The translations under genes were made by a program, and so were the position numbers. Below the pieces are notes generated by a model, which saw nothing but the letters and a program-made list of their open reading frames with translations, had not been told where the DNA came from and did no database searches. This document shows positions 1 to 5,611 of a DNA stretch of 6,149 nucleotides, one piece after another. The DNA comes from Myxococcales bacterium (GTDB taxonomy: Bacteria; Myxococcota_A; Polyangia; Polyangiales; Houyiibacteriaceae). The stretch covers positions 1 through 6,149 of the forward strand of contig JAUXFZ010000162.1 of NCBI GenBank assembly GCA_030622585.1. The letters run 5' to 3'. How positions within the stretch are numbered: position 1 is the stretch's first letter; every line of letters begins with the position of its first letter.

Positions 1-335
1 TCGGCGCTCTCATCTTCGGCCATCTCGACCAAGGCCCGGCCGGGGGACGGATGCTGAATCACGCTGAGCTCCACTTCTGGAACGCCCTTGAGAAGCTCGG
101 CGGTCTTGCCGGTTAGAGTCTCACGAATCGCGTCTTCGATCTCGACGCGAACGCTGCGGTCGAGGAGGTCAGGACGCGACCATACGACAGGCGGAACGTT
201 CGGCGTCGGGTCGAACACGTGAGTCACCAGCACGCGAGCCTTGAACATCTTGGCGTAGAGCGCCGCGGCCCGAAGCGCCTCGTCCGAGATATCTGAGAAG
301 TCTGTACCGACGAGAATCGTTTGTGGCTGATCCAT
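1..335 (-). CDS. Universal stress protein (UspA family), 3' end cut by window edge
   Basis: The leftward frame from ATG at 335-333 stays open to the window edge, giving the first 111 residues. The N-terminus, MDQPQTILVGTDFSDISDEA, is the classic Usp first strand and loop (hydrophobic strand, then a D-F-S nucleotide-contact motif). It is followed by a helix and a second strand ending in VLVTHVFDP. This is a cytosolic alpha/beta fold that usually dimerises and often binds ATP. The G-x2-G-x9-G-S/T ATP motif would lie beyond the edge, so ATP binding cannot be judged. An AAGGG ribosome site sits 7 nt before the ATG. The gene diverges from the hemerythrin operon and faces a sigma-54-like element and two CGCA-N5-TGCG palindromes. 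It could be a single-domain or a tandem-domain Usp. The family call is firm; the specific role is unknown. Confidence 0.9.
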   Translation of the reverse strand, partial: MDQPQTILVGTDFSDISDEALRAAALYAKMFKARVLVTHVFDPTPNVPPVVWSRPDLLDRSVRVEIEDAIRETLTGKTAELLKGVPEVELSVIQHPSPGRALVEMAEDESA

Positions 336-351
336 GATTGTACCCTTGCAC

Positions 352-367
352 ATCAAGCTTCGTGCCA
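352..367 (-). promoter_or_regulatory. Candidate sigma-54 promoter for the leftward stress protein gene
   Basis: Read leftward the box is TGGCAC-GAAGC-TTGAT, and a C before it and a G after the -24 core extend the match (CTGGCACGA). The -24 half is essentially perfect. The -12 half reads TTGAT rather than TTGCA/T, so the usual GC doublet is GA. The predicted start near 341 leaves only about 6 nt before the ATG at 335 and would fall inside the apparent AAGGG ribosome site. That conflict lowers confidence. Confidence 0.4.
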
Positions 368-410
368 GGCGACCGACACGGTTTTTGGGCTGCAAGCATA
401 GCGAAGAAAA

Positions 411-423
411 CGCAGGTTCTGCG
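411..423. promoter_or_regulatory. Palindromic regulator site, copy 1 (CGCA-N5-TGCG)
   Basis: CGCAGGTTCTGCG is a 13-bp palindrome whose arms extend to five bases (CGCAG/CTGCG). Its reverse complement, CGCAGAACCTGCG, differs by one base from copy 2 at 440-452, so the two form an inverted pair with centres 29 bp apart. The centre lies about 93 bp upstream of the predicted hemerythrin start and about 76 bp upstream of the predicted leftward usp start. This suits a shared upstream activator site for two divergent promoters. The binding protein is unknown. Confidence 0.6.
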
Positions 424-439
424 AAAGATTCCGACGGGG

Positions 440-452
440 CGCAGAACTTGCG
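440..452. promoter_or_regulatory. Palindromic regulator site, copy 2 (CGCA-N5-TGCG)
   Basis: CGCAGAACTTGCG matches the reverse complement of copy 1 at 12 of 13 bases. Its centre is about 64 bp upstream of the predicted hemerythrin start and about 105 bp upstream of the predicted leftward usp start. An alternative reading is possible: with the preceding GGG the stretch 437-452 also has GG-N10-GC spacing like a weak -24/-12 element. The inverted pairing with copy 1 and the recurrence near 6040 favour a regulator site. Confidence 0.6.
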
Positions 453-483
453 TGCGCGTCAAAGCGAAATGCTGCTAAACCGG

Positions 484-499
484 TGGCGCAGTCCTTGCA
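484..499 (+). promoter_or_regulatory. Candidate sigma-54 (-24/-12) promoter for the rightward operon
   Basis: TGGCGC-AGTCC-TTGCA matches the sigma-54 consensus TGGCAC-N5-TTGCA/T except for one base, and the GG and GC doublets are separated by exactly 10 bp. Transcription would begin near 510, only about 2 nt before the annotated ATG at 512. The mRNA would then be almost leaderless, or translation would begin at the next ATG (530). No good sigma-70 type -35/-10 pair was seen in this interval. Confidence 0.6.
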
Positions 500-511
500 G
501 AATACCTAGAT

Positions 512-973
512 ATGAAAGACCAACCGTTGATGCCCTCCGAGGTTCGACAGAAGGTGCTGAGCCAGCACCGGGAAATCGAGCAAATGCTTTCGGAGCTCGA
601 AGCAGGGGTCGCCCAGCTCGGCGCGAGAACGGTAGACGCCGGACAGGTCAAACGTGCGGCTTACGCCCTGCGCGGCATCCTGGAGCTGCACATGAATTTC
701 GAAGAGGCTCACTTGGCACCCGCCATCGAAGAGGCTGACGGCTTCGGCCCCGAGCGTGTCCGGCACCTGTACTCCGAGCATGCTGAGCAGCGCAAAGAGC
801 TAGACAAGCTGGTGGATGCGATTCGGGAGGCGGGCTCGCCGGACGACCTCGCCTCGGGCGTGACCAAGCTCGCGGCTATGCTACGGGTCGACATCGAAGA
901 AGAAGAGCGCGAATACGTGACCGACAAGCTCCTTCGCGACAACATCATCCCAAGCGACACATTCGGCGGCTAG
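512..973 (+). CDS. Hemerythrin-like (HHE-type) domain protein
   Basis: This 153-residue, all-helical, charged cytosolic protein has no signal peptide. Likely diiron ligands fall in order on four helices: His19 (QHREIEQ), His60 and Glu64 in the HMNFEEAHLAP segment, His90 (YSEHAEQR), and Asp127/Glu131 in VDIEEEERE. The spacing is that of a hemerythrin four-helix bundle, which binds O2, NO or iron through a non-haem diiron centre. The last helix has Asp127 where the standard motif has His, so the site is richer in carboxylates than usual and its chemistry is uncertain. No Shine-Dalgarno is clear before the ATG at 512. An in-frame ATG at 530 is a plausible alternative that keeps the whole bundle. 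This is the first gene after a sigma-54-like promoter, 32 bp before a universal stress protein gene. The fold is fairly sure; the ligand is inferred. Confidence 0.8.
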   Translation: MKDQPLMPSEVRQKVLSQHREIEQMLSELEAGVAQLGARTVDAGQVKRAAYALRGILELHMNFEEAHLAPAIEEADGFGPERVRHLYSEHAEQRKELDKLVDAIREAGSPDDLASGVTKLAAMLRVDIEEEEREYVTDKLLRDNIIPSDTFGG

Positions 974-1005
974 GTCGCCACTCGCACAGAGGCAGAGGAC
1001 ACCAC

Positions 1006-1899
1006 ATGCAGATCAACCAGATCCTCGTACCCACAGATTTCTCGGAAAACGCTCAACACGCGGTGAGCTACGCCGTCGAGCTGGCCAAGCAGTGCTCCGC
1101 TCAGGTCCACCTCCTCCATACCCCGGTGGTTCCGACCTACCTGCTCATGGACTTGTCGTATAGCCCAGGTCCGGAGGCAGTGACTCGCATCCTCAACGAG
1201 GCGCAGGATGCCCTCGATGAGCAGGGCAAAATCGTGGGGGCCGCCGGGGTGGAACACTTCACGGCCATTCGTGAGGGAACGGTCCACGAGGTGATCCGGG
1301 ACTACGCGAGAGAGCATGACGTGGACCTCGTCATCGTAGGCACTCACGGCCGAACCGGTGTCTCGAAGCTGATGTACGGCAGCGTGACGGAGCGGGTCAT
1401 CAAGACGGTCCACACTCCGATCATCGTCATCCCGCCCGAGGGCGGTGTGATGCCCAGCTCGATCGTGATGTCGTTCGACTTCTCGGCCCCCTCCAGACGC
1501 GCGGCGGAGGTTGCGCGCGCGATCCACGGTATCTTCCACGGCCCGCTGCACATGGTGCACTGCTACCTAGACGTATGGGGTGAGTACACGGACCGCGGTG
1601 CCGTCGTCGGAGAAGCCGCCGAGAAGCGTCGCGAGGCGCTACGCCTCGGGCTCGACGAAATGCTGCAAACCGAAGCCAAGGAGCTTTTCTCGATCGACGC
1701 GCAAGCAGTCCAGACCCACCTAGTCACGGGAGACCCGACCGAGGGTATCCTCCGGGTCGCCGATGATGTCGGCGCGACGCTGATCTGCGCCGGCACCACG
1801 GGCAAGAGCGGCATCGAACGCCTCCTCATCGGAAGCGTCGCTAGGCGGCTCCTTCAGGACGCCAAGGTGCCCCTGCTTCTCACCCACGACGACGGCTGA
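1006..1899 (+). CDS. Tandem-domain universal stress protein
   Basis: The 297 residues form two Usp domains, roughly 1-143 and 150-297. Both keep the nucleotide-binding signature G-x2-G-x9-G-S: GTHGRTGVSKLMYGS at 112-126 and GTTGKSGIERLLIGS at 263-277. Domain 1 starts with the usual strand and loop ILVPTDFS; domain 2 starts with a divergent IVMSFDFS. Both sites therefore look able to bind ATP, unlike many tandem Usps in which one domain has lost the motif. The product is expected to be cytosolic. An AGAGGA ribosome site lies 6 nt before the ATG. The short gap after the hemerythrin gene implies one transcript. Known tandem Usps act in survival under starvation, hypoxia or redox stress, often as nucleotide-sensing regulators; the partner here is unknown. 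Confidence 0.95.
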   Translation: MQINQILVPTDFSENAQHAVSYAVELAKQCSAQVHLLHTPVVPTYLLMDLSYSPGPEAVTRILNEAQDALDEQGKIVGAAGVEHFTAIREGTVHEVIRDYAREHDVDLVIVGTHGRTGVSKLMYGSVTERVIKTVHTPIIVIPPEGGVMPSSIVMSFDFSAPSRRAAEVARAIHGIFHGPLHMVHCYLDVWGEYTDRGAVVGEAAEKRREALRLGLDEMLQTEAKELFSIDAQAVQTHLVTGDPTEGILRVADDVGATLICAGTTGKSGIERLLIGSVARRLLQDAKVPLLLTHDDG

Positions 1900-1916
1900 A
1901 AGCGCCGTGTCTTGAA

Positions 1917-1927
1917 CGAGCGCTCGG
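1917..1927. repeat. Palindromic 11-mer CGAGCGCTCGG, copy 1
   Basis: A perfect 10-bp palindrome (CGAGCGCTCG) plus one G lies in the 49-bp gap between the stress protein and cytochrome genes. The same 11 bases recur at 5128-5138 in another intergenic gap. There is no T-run after it, so it does not look like a Rho-independent terminator. It may be chance in GC-rich DNA. Confidence 0.3.
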
Positions 1928-1948
1928 ACAGTGCATAACGGAAGCGTC

Positions 1949-2752
1949 ATGGTCGGGCGGTTTATCGTAGTGGGGCTGGCGATCGCGTTGTCGGGCGGCT
2001 GCAAGTGCGAGCCGAAGGGCGCCTCTGAGGAGGAGGCGACGCCCGCGGGCTTCGAGGCCGTCATGAGAGACCACGCCGCGCTCTCCGTCGTGGCACGAAA
2101 CGCTCTGATTCGCGGCGATCTCCCCGTCGCGCAGCAAGCGATGCGCAAGCTGGGCTTTTTCATGGAGCACGTCCCCTTCCCCAAACAAGGCAAGGAGTAC
2201 GCACGAATCACCCGAGAGCTCGCGGGCCAGGTGCGGGAAGCCGGCGATCTCGAAGAGGCATGCATGTCCTTCGCTCGGCTCTCGTACGCATGCGGGCAAT
2301 GCCACCACGCACTAGACCGTGGACCCCCGATGAAGCTCGATCCAACCCCGCAAGGCAGCGACCTGAGGATGCATATGCGACGGCACTATTGGGCGATCGA
2401 GCGGATGTGGGAAGCGCTGTTGAGTGACTCGCCGAGGACCTTCCAAATGGCAGCCAGGGTGCTGGCCGAGTCCCCGCTGCACGGGTCGCGTGAACCCGAC
2501 GCCGAAAGCCACACGGGTGCCACGCGACTGGCTTACGAGGTTCACGACCTCGCGTTCGCCGCCGCAGTCGAGGGCAAAGTCCGTGAAGACGAATACGTGC
2601 CGAAGCCGGGGGAGCCGGTCGAAGGCAAGCCGACCACGCGGGGGCAGGCAGAGATCTTCGGGCACCTTCTACTGGCGTGCAACCAGTGCCACACGCTGGT
2701 CGACGTGAAGCCGAACCTGACGCCCACGGAGCGCAGAAGGGGAACGCCGTGA
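1949..2752 (+). CDS. Di-haem c-type cytochrome lipoprotein with internal duplication
   Basis: This is a 267-residue exported protein. The N-terminus MVGRFIVVGLAIALSGGC is a signal peptide ending in a slightly degenerate lipobox (SGGC), so Cys18 is probably lipidated. Two haem-attachment motifs are present: CGQCH at 115-119 and CNQCH at 244-248. Each closes a half that begins with a similar helix (MRDHAALSVVARNAL, then MRRHYWAIERMWEAL), each followed by an Asp/Ala-rich helix. This implies an ancient tandem duplication of a helical domain with a C-terminal CXXCH, as in cytochrome c'. A linker at about 210-230 is proline-rich and charged. I chose ATG 1949 because it starts the signal peptide directly and has GGAAG upstream; GTG at 1931 would add six residues. 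The product should sit on the periplasmic face of a membrane and carry electrons or bind a small gas. It overlaps the next gene by 4 bp. Confidence 0.85.
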   Translation: MVGRFIVVGLAIALSGGCKCEPKGASEEEATPAGFEAVMRDHAALSVVARNALIRGDLPVAQQAMRKLGFFMEHVPFPKQGKEYARITRELAGQVREAGDLEEACMSFARLSYACGQCHHALDRGPPMKLDPTPQGSDLRMHMRRHYWAIERMWEALLSDSPRTFQMAARVLAESPLHGSREPDAESHTGATRLAYEVHDLAFAAAVEGKVREDEYVPKPGEPVEGKPTTRGQAEIFGHLLLACNQCHTLVDVKPNLTPTERRRGTP

Positions 2753-3051
2753 GCCCGCTCCCTCACGCTTTGCTTCTTGGGGCTTGCATCGTCGCGCTCG
2801 TGAGCGGCTGCGCGAGTGGCCGGGTACGCGGCGGCCAGGGCACCGAAATGCAACAAGCGCAAGAGTACCAGCCCAGTACAAAGGTGGAGCCCCCCCAGGG
2901 CAACATAGACCGAACTTCGGGACCGCTCGATCTGCCCACGCCGCCCCCGGTACTCGAAATCGATCTCGAACGGCGTCGCCCACCAGTGGGACCCGGGCTC
3001 GAGCCTGAGCCGGAACCCGAACCGGGCCACCACCCAGAACAGCCACAATGA
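2749..3051 (+). CDS. Small proline-rich lipoprotein of unknown function
   Basis: This 100-residue protein starts at GTG 2749, whose GTGA overlaps the TGA of the cytochrome gene (translational coupling). AAGGGG lies 6 nt upstream. The N-terminus has a short hydrophobic stretch (LLLGACIVALVSGC) with a good VSGC lipobox, so it is a predicted lipoprotein. The mature part is short, apparently disordered, and rich in Pro, Glu and Arg; it contains PTPPP and ends in a Glu-Pro repeat (EPEPEPEP) followed by GHHPEQPQ. No enzymatic domain is recognised. Its position suggests a partner, spacer or anchor for the cytochrome, but that is inference. A run of seven C (2890-2896) lies in the gene. The CoA-transferase start follows the stop after a single base. 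Confidence 0.7.
   Translation: MSPLPHALLLGACIVALVSGCASGRVRGGQGTEMQQAQEYQPSTKVEPPQGNIDRTSGPLDLPTPPPVLEIDLERRRPPVGPGLEPEPEPEPGHHPEQPQ
3001..3024 (+). repeat. Hexanucleotide repeat encoding Glu-Pro x4
   Basis: Four imperfect tandem hexamers (GAGCCT, GAGCCG, GAACCC, GAACCG) encode EPEPEPEP near the end of the small lipoprotein. The synonymous drift between units suggests an old repeat kept at the protein level rather than a fresh slippage tract. Confidence 0.6.
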
Positions 3052-3052
3052 G

Positions 3053-4321
3053 ATGTCCAAGCTCTGCACTGCCGACGAAGCGGTCAACCACATCAATTCC
3101 AACCAACGCGTGTTCGTGCATGGAGGCGCCGCAACTCCCACCGGCCTGTTGGACGCCCTGGTCCGAGAAGCGAGCCGGCTTCGCGACGTCGAGCTAATCC
3201 ACCTGCACACATCGGGGGAGGCGACCTACGCCAAGCCGGAATACGCACGCTCGTTTCGCGTGGCGAATCTGTTTGTCGGCCACAACATTCGCCCCTACGT
3301 CGACGGGGCCCGCGTCGACTACCTTCCCTGCTTTCTCTCCGAGATTCCCCAGTTGTTCCGTTCGGGACGGCGCGCGCCCGACGTCGCGCTCGTCCAGGTG
3401 TCACCGCCCGATAAGCGTGGGTACTGCAGCCTCGGCGTCTCGGTCGACGTGGCCCGAGCGGCAGTCGACTCCTCAAAAATCGTGATCGCCCAGGTCAACC
3501 GTCACATGCCGCGCGTCCATGGCGACGGTTTCGTACACATCGACCAACTCGATTGGCTGGTCGAGCACGACGAGCCCCTCCCAGAGGTGCCTACGGCGCC
3601 TCCGAGCGAAGAGGAGCAGGCAATTGGGCATCATACGGCCGCGCTGGTGGAAGACGGAGCCACCCTTCAAATGGGAATTGGGGCGGTCCCCGACGCCGTC
3701 CTGTCCGCTCTCAAGGGCCATCGTCATCTGGGGGTTCACACCGAGATGTGGTCCGACGGGCTGCTGCCTCTGCTCGAGTGTGGGGCCGTCGACAACAGCC
3801 GCAAGATAGTACACCCGGGCCGGACTGTCTCCGGCTTCGTCATCGGCACGCGTCGCGTGTACGACTACATCGACGACAACCCGACCGTCGTCCAGTACGA
3901 CATCGGGTACGTGAACCGAGTCGCGGTCATCAACCGGAACCCCAAGGTAACCGCCATCAACTCTGCGGTCGAAGTAGACCTCACCGGGCAGGTTTGCTCC
4001 GACTCCATCGGCCACCGCGTGATCTCCGGGGTCGGCGGGCAGATGGATTTCATTCGTGGCGCGATGACCTCGCAGGGAGGCAAACCGATCATCGCGCTGA
4101 CCAGCCGCACCCGAAAAGGTATTCCCCGAATCGTACCCACGCTGCGCCCGGGCGCCGGCGTCGTCACGACGCGGGCACACGTTCGCTTCATCATCACCGA
4201 GAACGGCGCCGTCGACCTCTACGGCAGAACGCTCAACGAGCGCGCTCAATTGCTCATCTCGATTGCGCACCCCGACGACCAAGAAGCGCTGCAACGCGCT
4301 TGGTACGACGCACGGGCCTAG
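3053..4321 (+). CDS. Acetyl-CoA hydrolase / 4-hydroxybutyrate CoA-transferase family enzyme
   Basis: The 422-residue length is normal for the family (COG0427-type). Hallmarks in order are VFVHGGAATP near 20-29, the SPPDKRGYCSLG segment at 117-128, QMGIGAVPDAV at 206-216, the catalytic Glu231 in GVHTEMWSDG, the CoA-contact glycine motif SGVGGQMDF at 325-333, and a C-terminal ITENGAVDLYGRTLNERA followed by IAHPDDQ. Known members form a glutamyl-CoA thioester and move CoA between acyl-CoA and acetate, butyrate, 4-hydroxybutyrate or succinate; a few act as hydrolases. The substrate cannot be read from sequence. The product is cytosolic. It lies 1 bp after the lipoprotein stop and is the last gene of the rightward run. 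No strong ribosome site is seen, so it may depend on translational coupling. In this setting it could release acid or save acyl-CoA energy during low-oxygen growth (inference). Confidence 0.92.
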   Translation: MSKLCTADEAVNHINSNQRVFVHGGAATPTGLLDALVREASRLRDVELIHLHTSGEATYAKPEYARSFRVANLFVGHNIRPYVDGARVDYLPCFLSEIPQLFRSGRRAPDVALVQVSPPDKRGYCSLGVSVDVARAAVDSSKIVIAQVNRHMPRVHGDGFVHIDQLDWLVEHDEPLPEVPTAPPSEEEQAIGHHTAALVEDGATLQMGIGAVPDAVLSALKGHRHLGVHTEMWSDGLLPLLECGAVDNSRKIVHPGRTVSGFVIGTRRVYDYIDDNPTVVQYDIGYVNRVAVINRNPKVTAINSAVEVDLTGQVCSDSIGHRVISGVGGQMDFIRGAMTSQGGKPIIALTSRTRKGIPRIVPTLRPGAGVVTTRAHVRFIITENGAVDLYGRTLNERAQLLISIAHPDDQEALQRAWYDARA

Positions 4322-4328
4322 AGCAACT

Positions 4329-5093
4329 TCAGCTCATGACGCGAGCGAAGTCCAAGCCGCCGACGATCCCGGTCACTCCGCGATCGTCCCCGATCAAGAT
4401 ACGCCGCACGTTCATGCCGAGCGCCTGCTCCGCGGCACGGCCGAGGCCCATTCCGGCGGGGAGAATCAAGATGCGGACGTTCATCGCGTTCTCCACCGCT
4501 GTGCCCGGGGGCAGCCGGCGGGAGTCGAGGGCGCAGGCCTGGTCGAAGATGCCGATCGGAAAATCTTCTTCGACCACTACCAAGCCGTGCTTGTTGGAGA
4601 GATCGAGTCGGTCGACCGCCAATGCGATGGGTTCGTCGGCCCTCACCTTCACCACGGAGGCGGACGCGATCTCCGAAATCGGGGTCTTCACACGCTTTTC
4701 GCGAACTGCACGCATGAGGTCGCGAGTAGAGACCACGCCCTCAGGCTTGCCCCCCCTCGTCACGAAGATGCGGTGCACGTGTTGCTTCAGCATCAGCTTC
4801 GCGGCTTCTGCCAGGCTTGCCTCCGGCGAGACCTGAAGCGCAGGTGATTTCATGACCTCTTCAACAGGGCGGTCTGGAACGCGAAACGTCTCGCCGTGGG
4901 TGAACACCGCAGCGTGGAGAATATCGGTGCGGGAAACCACGCCCTTGAGCTCGTCGGTGTCGTCGACGACGGCAAGCGCGGACACGCCTTGCTTGGAAAA
5001 CAGGGCGTTTGCGGCGACCAAGCTGTCCCCAATGCGAATCTTCTCGACGGGGCTGGTCATGTACTCGGTCACGGGCATTTCAAAGTTAGCCAT
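4329..5093 (-). CDS. Four-CBS-domain (two Bateman modules) protein
   Basis: The 254 residues consist almost entirely of four CBS repeats: about 8-61 (VTEYMTSP...SRTDIL), 77-130 (VEEVMKSP...STRDLM), 138-188 and 199-252. The first two keep the S/T-x-x-D nucleotide-contact motif after the last strand and the GVVS turn. The last two are divergent (IFDQACAL and GGLDFARV in place of it), so the second module may bind another ligand or only pair structurally. No catalytic, DNA-binding or membrane segment is attached. CBS pairs typically bind AMP, ATP or S-adenosylmethionine and act as energy sensors, often on a partner protein. GAGG lies 8 nt before the ATG. This is the last gene of the leftward operon, and it ends 7 bp from the convergent CoA-transferase gene. 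The family is certain; the partner is unknown. Confidence 0.93.
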   Translation of the reverse strand: MANFEMPVTEYMTSPVEKIRIGDSLVAANALFSKQGVSALAVVDDTDELKGVVSRTDILHAAVFTHGETFRVPDRPVEEVMKSPALQVSPEASLAEAAKLMLKQHVHRIFVTRGGKPEGVVSTRDLMRAVREKRVKTPISEIASASVVKVRADEPIALAVDRLDLSNKHGLVVVEEDFPIGIFDQACALDSRRLPPGTAVENAMNVRILILPAGMGLGRAAEQALGMNVRRILIGDDRGVTGIVGGLDFARVMS

Positions 5094-5127
5094 CTCTTCT
5101 ACCTCTTCGTGTCAGGCGCCCGATGAG

Positions 5128-5138
5128 CGAGCGCTCGG
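5128..5138. repeat. Palindromic 11-mer CGAGCGCTCGG, copy 2
   Basis: This is identical to the 11-mer at 1917-1927. It lies directly after the stop codon of the host-attachment-type gene, in the 45-bp gap before the CBS gene. It could act as an RNA hairpin or be a chance match in GC-rich DNA. Confidence 0.3.
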
Positions 5139-5591
5139 TCAAACGGCGATCACGTCGCCAAGATGCTCGATGAGCTCGGCCTCTTTGCTATGCGCAAGGT
5201 TCTTGGGAACCGAGCCGACTACGAGCCGAGCGGTCGGACCATCGAGCGAGGAACGCAATAACCCAAGGAATCGGGGTGGAGCAACGAGAACCAGACGCTC
5301 GTATTGATTCTCTGCGCGGGCGCTCTGGAGCTTGCCTGTGAGTGTCCTGGCGAAATCGGCGACCACCCTGTCGTGCGGGCCCTCGCTTCGGCTCATCGCG
5401 GCGCGGCGAGGGTCTCCGCTGTTCTTGCGGAACGAACGACCCGGGCGGTCGGCGTCGATGTCCCGGTCACGCGCTCGGCCCTCGGGATGCTCAATCGTCT
5501 CGACGAGATCCAACCCCTTGCCGGAACCACGGTTCTCGAACACCCGCGCCCCTGCCTCGTGAGCCACCAAGATCCATGTCCGCGCCATCAT
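5139..5591 (-). CDS. Host-attachment / baeRF-type protein
   Basis: This is a 150-residue cytosolic protein. It opens with a strand WILVAHEAGARVFEN and then has the family signature HPEGRARDRDIDADRPGRSF at about 36-55. A later strand LVLVAPPRFLGLLRSSL leads to the C-terminal part VGSVPKNLAHSKEAELIEHL. This pattern belongs to the proteins annotated 'required for attachment to host cells' (COG5622/Host_attach). They have been related to archaeo-eukaryotic release factor-like (baeRF) folds, for which a ribosome-linked stress role has been proposed; the attachment name is historical. I chose ATG 5591 because GGAG lies 5 nt upstream; TTG 5594 and ATG 5588 are alternatives. It sits 20 bp after the DUF5335-like gene and 45 bp before the CBS gene, so all three are probably on one transcript. 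Confidence 0.85.
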   Translation of the reverse strand: MMARTWILVAHEAGARVFENRGSGKGLDLVETIEHPEGRARDRDIDADRPGRSFRKNSGDPRRAAMSRSEGPHDRVVADFARTLTGKLQSARAENQYERLVLVAPPRFLGLLRSSLDGPTARLVVGSVPKNLAHSKEAELIEHLGDVIAV

Positions 5592-5611
5592 CAAGGCTCC
5601 GTAGCCGGAAG

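Noticed and set aside
146..158. CGCGAACGCTGCG as a fourth copy of the CGCA-N5-TGCG site
   Set aside because: It has one arm mismatch and lies inside the coding region of the first stress protein, with no nearby promoter.
390..406. Leftward TTGCA with upstream CTTCGC as an alternative sigma-54 promoter for the first stress protein
   Set aside because: The -12 half is perfect and would give a normal leader, but the -24 half lacks the GG doublet.
169..462. Leftward open frame of 97 codons over the partial stress protein gene and its upstream region
   Set aside because: The overlapping frame from 335 gives a clear Usp N-terminus; this one is an out-of-frame shadow.
3473..4294. Long leftward open frame (273 codons) opposite the CoA-transferase gene
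   Set aside because: Its translation has no recognisable domain and is rich in Arg, Asp and Val as expected of an antisense shadow in GC-rich DNA. The rightward frame carries all the catalytic motifs.
4322..4328. Terminator between the two convergent operons
   Set aside because: Only 7 bp separate the stop codons, and no hairpin with a T-run is visible there or just inside either gene end.
3553..4836. Long rightward open frame (427 codons) spanning the CoA-transferase end and the CBS gene antisense
   Set aside because: It crosses two confidently identified genes, is dominated by Arg, Pro, Ser and Gly, and shows no domain.
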